In this document: positions 46,551 to 55,980 of the stretch, piece after piece
Layout of the letters: each line of letters starts with the position of its first letter
Numbering within the stretch: position 1 is the first letter of the stretch
Assembly: GCA_032620915.1 (NCBI GenBank)
Contig: CP136052.1
Coordinates: 86,001 to 150,000 of the forward strand
Reading direction: 5' to 3'
DNA: 64,000 nt
DNA from: Oscillospiraceae bacterium NTUH-002-81
GTDB taxonomy: Bacteria > Bacillota > Clostridia > Lachnospirales > Lachnospiraceae
The notes under the pieces: generated by a model
What the model was told of the DNA's origin: nothing
Seen by the model: the letters and a program-made list of their open reading frames with translations, nothing else
Database searches by the model: none
Translations under genes and position numbers: made by a program

Positions 46551-47625
46551 ATGAAAAAGAATTGGTATGCTGACCAGCGGCGGAGACTGCCAGGCACTGA
46601 ACGCGACAATGAGAGGCGTGGTGAAGGGACTTTTTACCTACACCGATGATGTGGAGATCTATGGATTCCTGGATGGATATAAGGGGCTGATCTACAGCAA
46701 TTTCCGTATGCTGACGGCACAGGATTTCTCCGGGATCCTGACCAAAGGCGGCACCATTCTGGGAAGCTCCAGACAGCCGTTTAAGCTCATTCGGGTGCCA
46801 GATGAGAACGGGCTGGACAAGGTGGAGGCCATGAAGCACACCTACCACAAGCTGAACCTGGACTGTCTGGTGATCCTGGGCGGTAACGGCACCCAGAAGA
46901 CGGCCAACCTGCTGCGGGAGGAAGGGCTGAACATCGTGGGCCTGCCCAAGACCATTGACAACGATATCTGGGGAACAGACATGACCTTCGGCTTCCAGAG
47001 TGCCGTGGACATTGCTACATCGGCCATTGACTGTATCCACACCACGGCAGCTTCCCACGGCCGGGTATTCATCGTGGAGGTCATGGGCCACAAGGTGGGC
47101 TGGCTGACGCTGCATGCAGGCATCGCCGGAGGCGCAGATATCATCCTGATCCCTGAGATCCCTTATAATATTGATAAAGTCATTGAAGCCATCGAGCGCC
47201 GGAACCAGGCGGGCAAGCGGTTTACCATCCTGGCGGTGGCAGAGGGCGCCATTTCCCAGGAGGATGCGGCCCTTTCCAAGAAAGAATATAAGAAAAAACT
47301 GGAGGCTGCCAAATATCCGTCCATTTCCTATGAGCTGGCGCAGCAGATTCAGGAGAGAAGCGGTGTGGAGGTGCGCATCACTGTGCCCGGACACACCCAG
47401 AGAGGCGGAAGTCCATGTCCTTACGACCGCGTGCTGTCCACAAGACTTGGCGCCAAGGCGGCGGAGCTGATCATGAACGGCGACTTTGGCTATATGGTTT
47501 CCGTGAAGAATAACAAGATCGACAAGACACCGCTGCAGGAAGTGGCGGGACGGCTGAAAATGGTTGAGCCGGATTCGGATATTGTAAAAGAAGCCAAGAC
47601 CATCGGCATCAGCTTTGGTGACTAG
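46551..47625 (+). CDS. pfkA: 6-phosphofructokinase (second codon region out of frame)
   Basis: 357 residues if one A is dropped from the A5 run at 46554-46558: MKRIGMLTSGGDCQALNATM. As written the ATG frame (GGAGGCG upstream) is lost at codon 3 and the long frame only begins at the internal MLTSGGD. The body has PKTIDNDIWGTDMTFGFQSA, VEVMGHKVGWL and PGHTQRGGSPCPYDR. The nucleotide loop reads GGNGTQ, and PKTIDND has Lys where E. coli PfkA has Gly; Gly104 with Lys124 does not by itself settle ATP versus PPi. Because this is a core glycolytic gene, the frame break is most likely a sequence error. Confidence 0.92.
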
Positions 47626-47654
47626 GGTTTTGGCGGGAAGAAAGGAAGAAGCAC

Positions 47655-49217
47655 ATGTCTTATACAGCACTGTACCGGAAGTTCCGCCCGACGGAATTTG
47701 AGGATGTGAAGGGGCAGGATCATATCGTGACGACCCTGAAACACCAGATCGCGGCGGATCGTATCGGACATGCTTACCTGTTCTGCGGGACGAGAGGCAC
47801 GGGAAAGACCACGGTGGCGAAGATTTTTGCCAAAGCGGTGAACTGTGAGCACCCGGTGGAAGGCAGCCCTTGCGGGGAATGCCGGATGTGCCGGGCCATC
47901 GCCTCCGGGGCGTCCATGAACGTCATCGAGATCGATGCGGCCTCCAACAACGGCGTGGACAACATCCGTGAGATCCGGGAAGAGGTGGCATATTCTCCGG
48001 CAGAGGGCAAATATAAGGTTTATATCATCGACGAGGTTCATATGCTTTCCATAGGCGCGTTCAACGCCCTGCTGAAAACGCTGGAGGAGCCGCCGGCATA
48101 CGTGATTTTCATTCTGGCGACCACCGAGGCCCACAAGATCCCGGTGACGATCCTGTCCCGGTGCCAGCGATATGATTTTCGGCGCATCGGCATCGACACC
48201 ATCACCGACCGTCTTATGGAGCTTTTGGAAAAAGAGCAGGTAGAAGCCGAGGAAAAGGCGGTCCGCTATGTGGCCAAGGCGGCGGATGGTTCCATGCGTG
48301 ATGCGTTAAGCCTGCTGGATCAGTGTATCGCTTTTTATCTGGGGGAAAAGCTGACCTACGACCATGTACTGGAAGTGCTTGGGGCGGTGGACACCGAGGT
48401 GTTCAGCAATTTCTTTGGAAAACTGCTGCGGGGCGATATCCCGGGCTGCATCCGGGCGCTGGACGATCTGGTCATCCAGGGCCGGGAGCTGGGGCAGTTT
48501 GTCACGGATTTTACCTGGTATCTGCGCAACCTTTTGCTGGTGCGGAGCGCCGATCAGATGGAGGATGTGCTGGACATGTCCACAGAAAATCTGCGGCAGC
48601 TGAAAGAGGACGCCGCCCAGGTGGAGCCGGAGACGCTCATGCGGTGGATCCGGATTTTCTCTGAGCTGGCAGGACAGATGAAGTTTGCCTCCCAGAAGCG
48701 GATCATGGCGGAGATTGCCGTTATCCGGCTGTGCAGACCGGCCATGGAGCGCAACATGGATACGGTATTTGACCGGATCGCAGAGGTGGAGCGGAAGCTG
48801 GAGGAGGGCGTTGTCGTGCAGGCAGCGGCGCCTGCGGCCAGTGCGGGAAGCCGGGCGGAAGTAAAACCCCAGGCGAAACCGGTGCTGGACCGGGCCATCC
48901 CCGATGATATCAAACAGGTGGTGGCAGACTGGAAGGGCATCATCCGCGATCTGTCAGGCATGACAAAGAATTACCTGCGGCACGCAAGGCTGAGCCTGGG
49001 CGGGGAAAACCGGCTGCAGATCGTGTTTGAGGATGAGACAGCTTACGACTTTGTGAACCGGGATGTCCAGAAACAGGAGCTGATCGAGGCCATCGAGAGC
49101 CGGATCGGCAAACAGGTGGAGCTGGACATCAAGCTGGTGGATCAGGGCAGAAGTTTTGAGGATAGTTTTGTAGATATTGAGAAAATCGTCAATATGGACA
49201 TTACAATAGAAGATTAA
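47655..49217 (+). CDS. dnaX: DNA polymerase III subunit gamma/tau
   Basis: 520 residues. It begins MSYTALYRKFRPTEFEDVKG, has Walker A GTRGTGKTTVAKIFAKA, a four-Cys zinc site (CEHPVEGSPCGECRMC), Walker B YIIDEVHMLS and sensor I LATTEAHKIP. It loads the sliding clamp. After the AAA+ and collar domains it ends in a short C-terminal region (about 400-520). Start 47655 has AAGAAAGGAAG upstream. It heads dnaX-ybaB-recR, a conserved recombination and replication unit. Confidence 0.96.
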   Translation: MSYTALYRKFRPTEFEDVKGQDHIVTTLKHQIAADRIGHAYLFCGTRGTGKTTVAKIFAKAVNCEHPVEGSPCGECRMCRAIASGASMNVIEIDAASNNGVDNIREIREEVAYSPAEGKYKVYIIDEVHMLSIGAFNALLKTLEEPPAYVIFILATTEAHKIPVTILSRCQRYDFRRIGIDTITDRLMELLEKEQVEAEEKAVRYVAKAADGSMRDALSLLDQCIAFYLGEKLTYDHVLEVLGAVDTEVFSNFFGKLLRGDIPGCIRALDDLVIQGRELGQFVTDFTWYLRNLLLVRSADQMEDVLDMSTENLRQLKEDAAQVEPETLMRWIRIFSELAGQMKFASQKRIMAEIAVIRLCRPAMERNMDTVFDRIAEVERKLEEGVVVQAAAPAASAGSRAEVKPQAKPVLDRAIPDDIKQVVADWKGIIRDLSGMTKNYLRHARLSLGGENRLQIVFEDETAYDFVNRDVQKQELIEAIESRIGKQVELDIKLVDQGRSFEDSFVDIEKIVNMDITIED

Positions 49218-49240
49218 GCAAATAACAGGAGGAAAAGAAT

Positions 49241-49588
49241 ATGGCAAAAAGAGGTGGATTTCCGGGCGGCGGTATGCCGGGAAACATGAATAATCTGATG
49301 AAACAGGCACAGCGCATGCAGCGTCAGATGGAGGAGCAGCAGAAAGAGCTGGAAGAGAAGGAGTTTACCGCATCTGCAGGCGGCGGAGCCGTTGAGGTGA
49401 CCCTGAACGGTAAATATGAGGTGACTAAGATTTCTCTGGATGAAGAGGTCGTTGATCCCGAGGACATCGAGATGCTGGAGGATCTGGTCATGGCAGCTGT
49501 GAACTCTGCTCTTCGTCAGGTGGAGGAGGCTTCCAAGGCCAACATGTCCAAGCTGACCGGCGGTATGGGCGGAGGATTCCCGTTCTGA
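49241..49588 (+). CDS. ybaB: YbaB/EbfC nucleoid-associated protein
   Basis: 115 residues: a Gly/Met-rich N-terminus, the helix [20 protein letters not shown], beta strands ([20 protein letters not shown]) and a Gly-rich C-terminus. It binds DNA as a dimer. It lies between dnaX and recR; AACAGGAGG precedes the start, and its TGA overlaps the recR ATG (TGATG). Confidence 0.93.
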   Translation: MAKRGGFPGGGMPGNMNNLMKQAQRMQRQMEEQQKELEEKEFTASAGGGAVEVTLNGKYEVTKISLDEEVVDPEDIEMLEDLVMAAVNSALRQVEEASKANMSKLTGGMGGGFPF

Positions 49589-50184
49589 TGGATTACTACA
49601 GCAGTCAGATCAGCAAGTTAATAGAGCAGCTGTCGAGACTTCCGGGCATCGGCCCCAAATCCGCCCAGCGGCTGGCGTTTCACCTCATTCATCTGCCTCT
49701 GGAGCAGGTGGAAGAGCTGTCGTCCTCGATCCTAGAGGCGAAGAAGAACGTCCGCTACTGTAAGGAGTGCTGCACGTTGACGGACGCGGAGGTGTGTCCG
49801 ATCTGCGCCAACCCCAAGCGGGATCACAGCGTCATCATGGTGGTGGAGAACACGAGAGACCTGGCGGCCTATGAGAAAACGGGCAAATATGAGGGCGTCT
49901 ATCATGTGCTCCACGGCGCGATCTCTCCGCTTCTTGGTGTCGGCCCGGCGGACATCCGTCTGAAAGAGCTGATGCAGCGTCTCCAGGGGGATGTGAAGGA
50001 GGTCATCATCGCCACCAACTCCAGTCTGGAGGGGGAGACGACGGCCATGTACATCAGCAAGCTGGTGAAGCCGACAGGCATCAAGGTGACGCGGATCGCC
50101 AGCGGCGTGCCGGTGGGCGGCGATCTGGAATATATCGATGAAGTCACATTGCTCCGTGCGCTGGAAGGGCGGACCGAGCTGTAA
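49588..50184 (+). CDS. recR: Recombination protein RecR
   Basis: 198 residues. Helix-hairpin-helix [18 protein letters not shown], zinc finger [16 protein letters not shown], Toprim [15 protein letters not shown] and C-terminal [16 protein letters not shown]. It works with RecF/RecO to load RecA at gaps. It is translationally coupled to ybaB. Confidence 0.96.
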   Translation: MDYYSSQISKLIEQLSRLPGIGPKSAQRLAFHLIHLPLEQVEELSSSILEAKKNVRYCKECCTLTDAEVCPICANPKRDHSVIMVVENTRDLAAYEKTGKYEGVYHVLHGAISPLLGVGPADIRLKELMQRLQGDVKEVIIATNSSLEGETTAMYISKLVKPTGIKVTRIASGVPVGGDLEYIDEVTLLRALEGRTEL

Positions 50185-50226
50185 CCATAAGCAAAAACTT
50201 GAAAAATGAAAAAGGTGGTAGAGAAA

Positions 50227-51063
50227 ATGAATGAACTGGAACTTCAGAAAACTGCCGTAGAGGTTCGAAAAGGAATCATTGAGGCGGTTCACAGTGCAAA
50301 ATCAGGGCATCCGGGCGGCTCCCTGTCCGCAGCGGATATTTTCACCTATCTGTATTTTGAGGAAATGAATATTGACCCGAAGGCTCCGAAAAAAGAGGGC
50401 AGAGACCGTTTTGTCCTGTCCAAGGGGCACACGGCGCCGGGCTACTATTCTGCGCTGGCACACAGAGGCTTTTTCCCGGTGGAGGATCTGAAAACCCTTC
50501 GGAAAGTAGGCTCTTATCTCCAGGGCCATCCGGACAGAAAGCACATTCCGGGCGTGGATATGTCCAGCGGTTCTCTGGGCCAGGGCGTGTCTGCCGCAGT
50601 GGGTATGGCGCTGTCTGCCAAAATGTCCGGCGAGGATTACCGCACTTATACCCTGCTGGGCGACGGTGAGATCCAGGAGGGCCAGGTATGGGAGGCTGCC
50701 ATGTTCGCAGGCGCCAGAAAACTGGACAACCTGGTGCTGATCGTGGACAACAACGGCCTGCAGATCGACGGCAACATTGCTGACGTCTGCTCCCCGTATC
50801 CCATTGACAAGAAGTTCGAGGCATTCAATTTCCATGTGATCAACATCGATGGAAATGATTTCAAACAGATCGCAGCTGCTTTTGCAGAGGCAAGACAGAC
50901 CAAGGGCATGCCCACGGCCATCATTGCCAAGACCGTCAAGGGCAAGGGCGTTTCCTTCATGGAAAATCAGGTATCCTGGCACGGAACCGCGCCCAACGAC
51001 GAGCAGTATGAGATCGCAATGGAAGAACTGAGAAAGGCTGGTGAAGCGTTATGTCAGAAGTAA
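50227..51063 (+). CDS. Transketolase, N-terminal subunit
   Basis: 278 residues. The thiamine diphosphate-binding half of transketolase: SGHPGGSLSAADIFTYLYF, LSKGHTAPGYYSALA, GSLGQGVSAAVGMAL and the ThDP motif LGDGEIQEGQVWEAAM with DNNGLQIDG. It pairs with the next gene to make the split enzyme of the non-oxidative pentose phosphate pathway. I take ATG 50227 (AGGTGG upstream); ATG 50206 is in frame but has no ribosome site. Confidence 0.93.
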   Translation: MNELELQKTAVEVRKGIIEAVHSAKSGHPGGSLSAADIFTYLYFEEMNIDPKAPKKEGRDRFVLSKGHTAPGYYSALAHRGFFPVEDLKTLRKVGSYLQGHPDRKHIPGVDMSSGSLGQGVSAAVGMALSAKMSGEDYRTYTLLGDGEIQEGQVWEAAMFAGARKLDNLVLIVDNNGLQIDGNIADVCSPYPIDKKFEAFNFHVINIDGNDFKQIAAAFAEARQTKGMPTAIIAKTVKGKGVSFMENQVSWHGTAPNDEQYEIAMEELRKAGEALCQK

Positions 51064-52001
51064 AGAAAATCGCAACAAGAGAGAGCTACGGCAACGCGCT
51101 GGCACAGTACGGCGCAGAGTATCCGAATCTGGTCGTTCTGGACGCGGACCTGGCCGCTGCCACCAAGACCGGTATTTTCAAGAAAGCATTTCCGGAGAGA
51201 CATATCGACTGCGGCATCGCTGAGTGCAACATGGTGGGCATTGCAGCAGGCCTTGCCACCACAGGCAAGATCCCGTTTGTCAGCTCCTTTGCCATGTTTG
51301 CGGCAGGCCGTGCCTTTGAGCAGATCCGCAACTCCGTGGGTTATCCCCACCTGAATGTGAAGATCGGCGCTACCCATGCGGGCATTTCCGTGGGCGAGGA
51401 TGGCGCTACCCATCAGTGCAACGAGGATATCGCCCTCATGCGCACCATCCCGGGCATGGTTGTCATCAACCCTTCCGATGATGTGGAGGCAAAGGCCGCT
51501 GTGAAGGCTGCCATCGATCATGACGGCCCGGTATATCTGCGGTTTGGCCGTCTGGCTGTGCCGGTGATCAACGACAACCCGGATTACAAATTTGAGCTGG
51601 GCAAGGGCGTGGTGCTGCGGGAAGGCAAGGATATTACGCTGATCGCCACCGGCTTGTGTGTATCCGAGACGCTGGAGGCTGCCAAGCTGCTGGAGGCAGA
51701 CGACATCGACGCCAGGGTCATCAACATCCACACCATCAAACCGCTGGATGAAGATCTGGTGGTTGCTGCGGCAAAAGAGACCGGCAAAGTGGTGACCATC
51801 GAGGAACATTCCGTCATCGGCGGTCTGGGAAGTGCTGTGTGTGATGCCCTGTGTGCAAACTATCCGACACCGGTGTACAAGATCGGTATCAATGACACCT
51901 TCGGAGAATCCGGCCCGGCAGTAGAGCTGATCAAAAAATATGGACTGGATGCAAAGAGTATCTATGAGAAAGTAAAAGCATTTGCTGGGAAAAAACGATG
52001 A
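51051..52001 (+). CDS. Transketolase, C-terminal subunit
   Basis: 316 residues. It has the pyrimidine-binding half (KIATRESYGNALAQYGAEYP, DADLAAATKTGIF, ECNMVGIAAGLATTG) and the C-terminal domain (TIEEHSVIGGLGSAV). The start overlaps the N-terminal subunit gene by 13 bp, so both halves are made at equal levels; a single-chain transketolase would join them. The stop overlaps the alanine symporter start (ATGA). Confidence 0.93.
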   Translation: MSEVKKIATRESYGNALAQYGAEYPNLVVLDADLAAATKTGIFKKAFPERHIDCGIAECNMVGIAAGLATTGKIPFVSSFAMFAAGRAFEQIRNSVGYPHLNVKIGATHAGISVGEDGATHQCNEDIALMRTIPGMVVINPSDDVEAKAAVKAAIDHDGPVYLRFGRLAVPVINDNPDYKFELGKGVVLREGKDITLIATGLCVSETLEAAKLLEADDIDARVINIHTIKPLDEDLVVAAAKETGKVVTIEEHSVIGGLGSAVCDALCANYPTPVYKIGINDTFGESGPAVELIKKYGLDAKSIYEKVKAFAGKKR

Positions 52002-53407
52002 CAGCAGTAATTGAGCGGGTATATGCGTGGCTGTGGGGAGATCTCTTCTCCATACCGCTTCCCGGCGGGGGCCAGATCGGCCTGTCACTTCTGGTCATTT
52101 TTCTCGTTCCTGCGGGAATTTATTTTTCCATCAGAACCCGCTTTCTGCCGGTTCGTCTGTTCCCGGATATGATCCGGGCGCTGGGAGAGAAGGAAAAAGA
52201 AAAAGGTGGTCTGTCATCCTGGCAGACACTGATCGTGTCTACAGCCACAAGAGTAGGCATGGGCAATCTGGTGGGCGTGGTAGCGGCCATATCCGCAGGC
52301 GGTGCAGGTGCAGTATTCTGGATGTGGCTGATGGCAGTGCTGGGGGCATCCACCGCATTCGTGGAGGCAACGCTGGCCCAGCTGCATCGGGAGGAGGACA
52401 GCCTGTACGGCGGTTTTCATGGCGGCCCGGCCTATTATATCCATCATGCCAGTGAAAAAAAGAGCGGCAGGAAGAAACGGTACTCCCTTCTGGCGGTGCT
52501 GTTTGCCCTGTCCGGCCTGATCTGCTGGTGCGGCATCAGCCAGGTGGTTGCCAATTCCGTGACATCGGCTTTCCAAAATGCGTTCCACATTCCGGTGCTG
52601 TACACCACCATCGTGCTGGTGGCGCTGGCGGCAGTGATCGTTCTGCGAAAAAATACAACCGTGAAGGTGCTGGATATTATGGTGCCGATCATGGCGGGCT
52701 GTTATTTTATACTGACGGTGGTCATGATCGTGAAAAATATCGGCATGGTGCCCGGCGTGTTTGCCCGGATTTTTGAGGAGGCCTTCGGCATCCGGCAGGT
52801 GGTGTCCGGCGGTTTTGGCGCTGTGGTGATGAACGGCGTGAAGCGGGGACTGTTCTCCAATGAGGCGGGCTCCGGTTCCGCACCCTGTGCGGCAGCAGCG
52901 GCGGAGAGTGACGATCCGGTGAAGATCGGTCTGGTACAGGCGCTGGGCGTGTTCATCGACACCATTGTGATCTGCAGCTGTACGGCATTTCTCATTCTGC
53001 TGGTGCCCCAGGAACAGATCGCAGGGCTTGCGGGCATGGATCTGCTGCAGACAGCCATGAGTTATCATCTGGGAGAGTTTGGTGTGATTTTTACGGCACT
53101 GACACTGGGGCTGTTCAGCTTCTCCACGTTTCTCGGCATTTTGTTCTATGCCAGATCCAACGTGTCCTATCTTTGCGGAGAGAAGTGGTGCTTCCAGACA
53201 CTGTATAAGGTGGTGGCGCTGGTCATGCTGTTCATCGGCGGCCTGGCAGCCTACACGGTGGTGTGGGATCTGGGCGACGTGGGTGTCGGCCTGATGACGA
53301 TATTCAACCTGATCGCTCTGTATCCCATGGCGGGAGAGGCGCTGGAAGCACTGCGCAGGTACGAGCAGGAGCGCAAAGAAGCGCGTTCCAGATCCCGTCA
53401 GAAATAA
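51998..53407 (+). CDS. alsT: Sodium:alanine/glycine symporter (AGCS)
   Basis: 469 residues with about ten membrane helices. Family signatures: MGNLVGVVAAISAGGAGAVF, FVEATLAQLHREED, and GLFSNEAGSGSAPCAAA. It takes up alanine or glycine with sodium. It is the last gene of the transketolase operon, coupled by a 4-bp overlap. Its 3' end overlaps the convergent yyaC gene by about 100 bp. Confidence 0.94.
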   Translation: MTAVIERVYAWLWGDLFSIPLPGGGQIGLSLLVIFLVPAGIYFSIRTRFLPVRLFPDMIRALGEKEKEKGGLSSWQTLIVSTATRVGMGNLVGVVAAISAGGAGAVFWMWLMAVLGASTAFVEATLAQLHREEDSLYGGFHGGPAYYIHHASEKKSGRKKRYSLLAVLFALSGLICWCGISQVVANSVTSAFQNAFHIPVLYTTIVLVALAAVIVLRKNTTVKVLDIMVPIMAGCYFILTVVMIVKNIGMVPGVFARIFEEAFGIRQVVSGGFGAVVMNGVKRGLFSNEAGSGSAPCAAAAAESDDPVKIGLVQALGVFIDTIVICSCTAFLILLVPQEQIAGLAGMDLLQTAMSYHLGEFGVIFTALTLGLFSFSTFLGILFYARSNVSYLCGEKWCFQTLYKVVALVMLFIGGLAAYTVVWDLGDVGVGLMTIFNLIALYPMAGEALEALRRYEQERKEARSRSRQK

Positions 53408-53924
53408 TATCCGCCAGCAGGCATACCTTCCTGCGCGGCGTGTGTTTCAGAAAAAAGTAACCGAGAGCGCCGGAGCGGCTGACCGTTCCGGTGATATGCA
53501 GATCTCCCGCAGCGGGCAGCTGTTTGGACAGACCGGCACCTGGGAGAAGCGGCCCCAAACCAACCGTAATGCAGCCGGGGCGGTGTCCGACAGCGATGGC
53601 GGCATCCACGGCCAGAATGGGGGCACCGGGGAAATCCCGGGAGATCGCGCGTAAAATAACAGGAAGATTCAGGGCATGGACCGCCTGTTCCTCTGTACCG
53701 AAAATGTGTACAGGGAGCAGGCGGTCTGTTTTTTTCAGTTTTTCTTCCAGCAGTGTGCCCACCAGCGGCCCTAGCCGATCCCCCTGCACCTGGGTGGTGC
53801 CAATGCACAGGATGATCAGAGGCCGGGTGTGATCGACGGCAGGCAGAAGCTCTGCCAGAAAACGGGTCAGCGCCGCGGTGTACGAGCGGCGGCCCGGGAT
53901 ATAAAAAATCGGGTTTGTATTCAT
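53304..53924 (-). CDS. yyaC: Spore protein YyaC
   Basis: 206 residues of the DUF1256 family, related to the germination protease Gpr: LIILCIGTTQVQGDRLGPLVG, AVDAAIAVGHRPGCI, GPLLPGAGLSKQLPAAGDL and ADIISDGI. The usual protein ends near ADIISDGI; here about 26 more residues run antisense into alsT. Start 53924 follows CGGAGGAA. A sporulation role is known for the family; the exact function is not. Confidence 0.9.
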   Translation of the reverse strand: MNTNPIFYIPGRRSYTAALTRFLAELLPAVDHTRPLIILCIGTTQVQGDRLGPLVGTLLEEKLKKTDRLLPVHIFGTEEQAVHALNLPVILRAISRDFPGAPILAVDAAIAVGHRPGCITVGLGPLLPGAGLSKQLPAAGDLHITGTVSRSGALGYFFLKHTPRRKVCLLADIISDGIWNALLCAPARTCAVLPAPLPPWDTERSG

Positions 53925-54012
53925 AAAATTCCTCCGAATATTTCAAAACATTGTTTTACACATATTATCGCTTGCAAAGTGCGTTTTATTTCTCTGGTAT
54001 GAGTCAAAATCT

Positions 54013-54168
54013 ATGTCCATGCGAGAAATTGATGTTGCTGAGTATTTGTGTCATTTACTTTTCAATAACGGAACTTTCTTTATAGTATGTCCAATGCAGG
54101 ATGAGTTTGTTCCATATATCTCTAAAAGTTTTGAGAAAATGCAATGGAATTATGTAAGAGATATTTAG
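54013..54168 (+). CDS. Possible 51-residue ORF in an AT-rich gap
   Basis: MSMREIDVAEYLCHLLFNNG leads a 51-residue frame with ordinary protein composition (ending MQWNYVRDI). Codon use is AT-rich, unlike neighbours, and the frame is open upstream without a good start or ribosome site, so it may be the remnant of a longer transferred gene. The rest of 53925-54335 shows nothing else I can name. Confidence 0.3.
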   Translation: MSMREIDVAEYLCHLLFNNGTFFIVCPMQDEFVPYISKSFEKMQWNYVRDI

Positions 54169-54335
54169 GTGGCAAAGACAGACGCAAGACGGATGCACGA
54201 TGTGCACAGGGCATGTGATATACAAAGGTAAAGCAAAAATTCCGTCGAAATAATCTTCAAAACAGGGACACAAACCGGCAAAATATGCGGGAAACTTATG
54301 CTACGTTTAGAAAAAACAAAGCAGAGGTGGAGACG

Positions 54336-55814
54336 ATGATCGAGGTTGTTTATCAGGGAGACGCGCAGGAGGAACAGGAAGGCATCGCATTGCCGAAGAA
54401 TGTCCGGCAGGTGGGGGAGATCCAGCGGGACAGACGGATTTACATAGAAGATTACGTGGTGACATACATTCGGCAGAAAATAGAGGAAAACAAGAATCTG
54501 GGCTGTGTGCTCATCCTGACGGGAAGAAAAGAGTACGTGCAGGACACGCTGTATCTGTTTGCGGACGGCGCGTTTCTGGTGGAGTATGAGCAGGTGGGAA
54601 AGGATTACGTGTTTTCCGACCGGGTGTGGGAGAACGTCTATGAGCAGGTGAAGGAATATTTTTCCGGCGGGGAGATCGTGGGATGGCTGCTGTACGACGA
54701 CGATCTGACGGAGGAACGGCTGCTGAAAGCACAGAAGAAAAACTTTCCGTCGGAGGACATGCTGCTCATCAAACGGGAGGCCTACGAGGAGGACTGTACC
54801 TGCTATCTTTATCGGGGCGGCAGTCTGGACGAGCTGCCCGGGTACTTTGTTTATTATGAGAAAAACGAGGCCATGCAGGAATTCCTTGTGAAAAATTATC
54901 AGAACGCCGCCCGGGCGGCGGAGGAAGAGCAGGCCATCCGAAAGAAAGAAGAACCGGTGGTGAACTTCCGAAAACGCATGCAGAAAAACCGGGAACCAAG
55001 GAAGCAGGCCGGCGGCACCCATGGCATTCTGTATGTGGCGGGTTCCTTTTTGCTGCTGCTGGTCATCCTCACCGGAATCACTATGGTGAATAATTATGAT
55101 AAAATGCAGCAGCTTGAGACGGCAGCAGATCTGGCGGGCACGCCGCAGGCCGGCGGCGATGCGCAGCAGACGTCCGCGGCGGTCGCCAATGGCAGAGACG
55201 GCACCGAAAAAGATGGGCAGAGCGGAACAGAAGGGACTGCCGGGGCGACAGGGGTACAGGCTGGTAACGCCAACACTGCGGATCAGGAAAGCGCAGCCGG
55301 GAATGGAACCGGGCAGAGCGGAAGCGCAGGGCAGGCAGACGGGACAGGCAGTCAGGCCCGGGTGGAGGAAGCCCCTGCCGGGGTAACCCCGCTGACGGAT
55401 ACCGTTTCCACAGGTTCTTCTGTAGAAAATGGGAGTGGCCAGAATAGCCAGGGACAAGCGGCAGACGGGGCTGCGTCGTCAGGTGCAGAATCAGAATCCT
55501 CTCAAAATTCCGGTGAAATCGGTATGGAAAACGAAAACCGGGAAGCAGGACAGGACGACGGGTCTGCAAGGGCGCAGTCCGACAGCGAAACGTCTGATCA
55601 GGATGCCGATGCCACCGGCGGTCAGACGCAGGATGAAACGGCGCCTGCCTCCACCAACGTGCCTGTCCAGTACACCGTCCAGCCCGGGGATACTCTGCTG
55701 GCCATCAGCAAACGGGTCTACGGCACTGACCAGATGGTAGGCAAGATCTGTGCCGCCAATGGCATCAATGACGGAGACAAAATACTGGCCGGGCAAAAAA
55801 TACTGCTTCCCTAG
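54336..55814 (+). CDS. Membrane-anchored LysM protein
   Basis: 492 residues. A cytoplasmic N-terminal domain (about 1-215; IYIEDYVVTYIRQKIEENKN, VGWLLYDDDLTEERL) precedes one membrane helix (about 235-258, GILYVAGSFLLLLVILTGI). A long Gly/Ser/Thr/Gln/Glu linker (about 265-445) leads to a C-terminal LysM motif (YTVQPGDTLLAISKRVYGTD, KILAGQKILLP) that binds peptidoglycan. The N-terminal domain is not one I can name; it recalls JAMM-like folds, without proof. Start 54336 has AGGTGGAG upstream; the longer frame from 54285 has none. Confidence 0.85.
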   Translation: MIEVVYQGDAQEEQEGIALPKNVRQVGEIQRDRRIYIEDYVVTYIRQKIEENKNLGCVLILTGRKEYVQDTLYLFADGAFLVEYEQVGKDYVFSDRVWENVYEQVKEYFSGGEIVGWLLYDDDLTEERLLKAQKKNFPSEDMLLIKREAYEEDCTCYLYRGGSLDELPGYFVYYEKNEAMQEFLVKNYQNAARAAEEEQAIRKKEEPVVNFRKRMQKNREPRKQAGGTHGILYVAGSFLLLLVILTGITMVNNYDKMQQLETAADLAGTPQAGGDAQQTSAAVANGRDGTEKDGQSGTEGTAGATGVQAGNANTADQESAAGNGTGQSGSAGQADGTGSQARVEEAPAGVTPLTDTVSTGSSVENGSGQNSQGQAADGAASSGAESESSQNSGEIGMENENREAGQDDGSARAQSDSETSDQDADATGGQTQDETAPASTNVPVQYTVQPGDTLLAISKRVYGTDQMVGKICAANGINDGDKILAGQKILLP

Positions 55815-55825
55815 ATTAGAAAACA

Positions 55826-55834
55826 TGATATAAT
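55826..55834 (+). promoter_or_regulatory. Extended -10 before DUF5711 gene
   Basis: TGATATAAT, extended -10, 12 bp after the LysM gene; its transcript would carry both small repeats in the leader. Confidence 0.55.
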
Positions 55835-55842
55835 GTGTGCAA

Positions 55843-55949
55843 AAGAAAAGGAAGCGACGTCGAAGACGGCATTTACTTTTCTTGCACCATTATCGAACGA
55901 ACAGCCTGCGTAGCAGGCAATAAAAAGCGCGATAGCGCGGGTTCGTGAG
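55843..55949 (+). repeat. Composite intergenic repeat, copy 2
   Basis: The first 44 bases are identical to 39595-39638 (AAGAAAAG/CTTTTCTT hairpin), followed by CGAAC/GTTCG around CCTGC/GCAGG and CGCgataGCG hairpins. Confidence 0.7.
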
Positions 55950-55980
55950 ATGCAAGGGAGAGGATTTGAGACTCGTAGCA

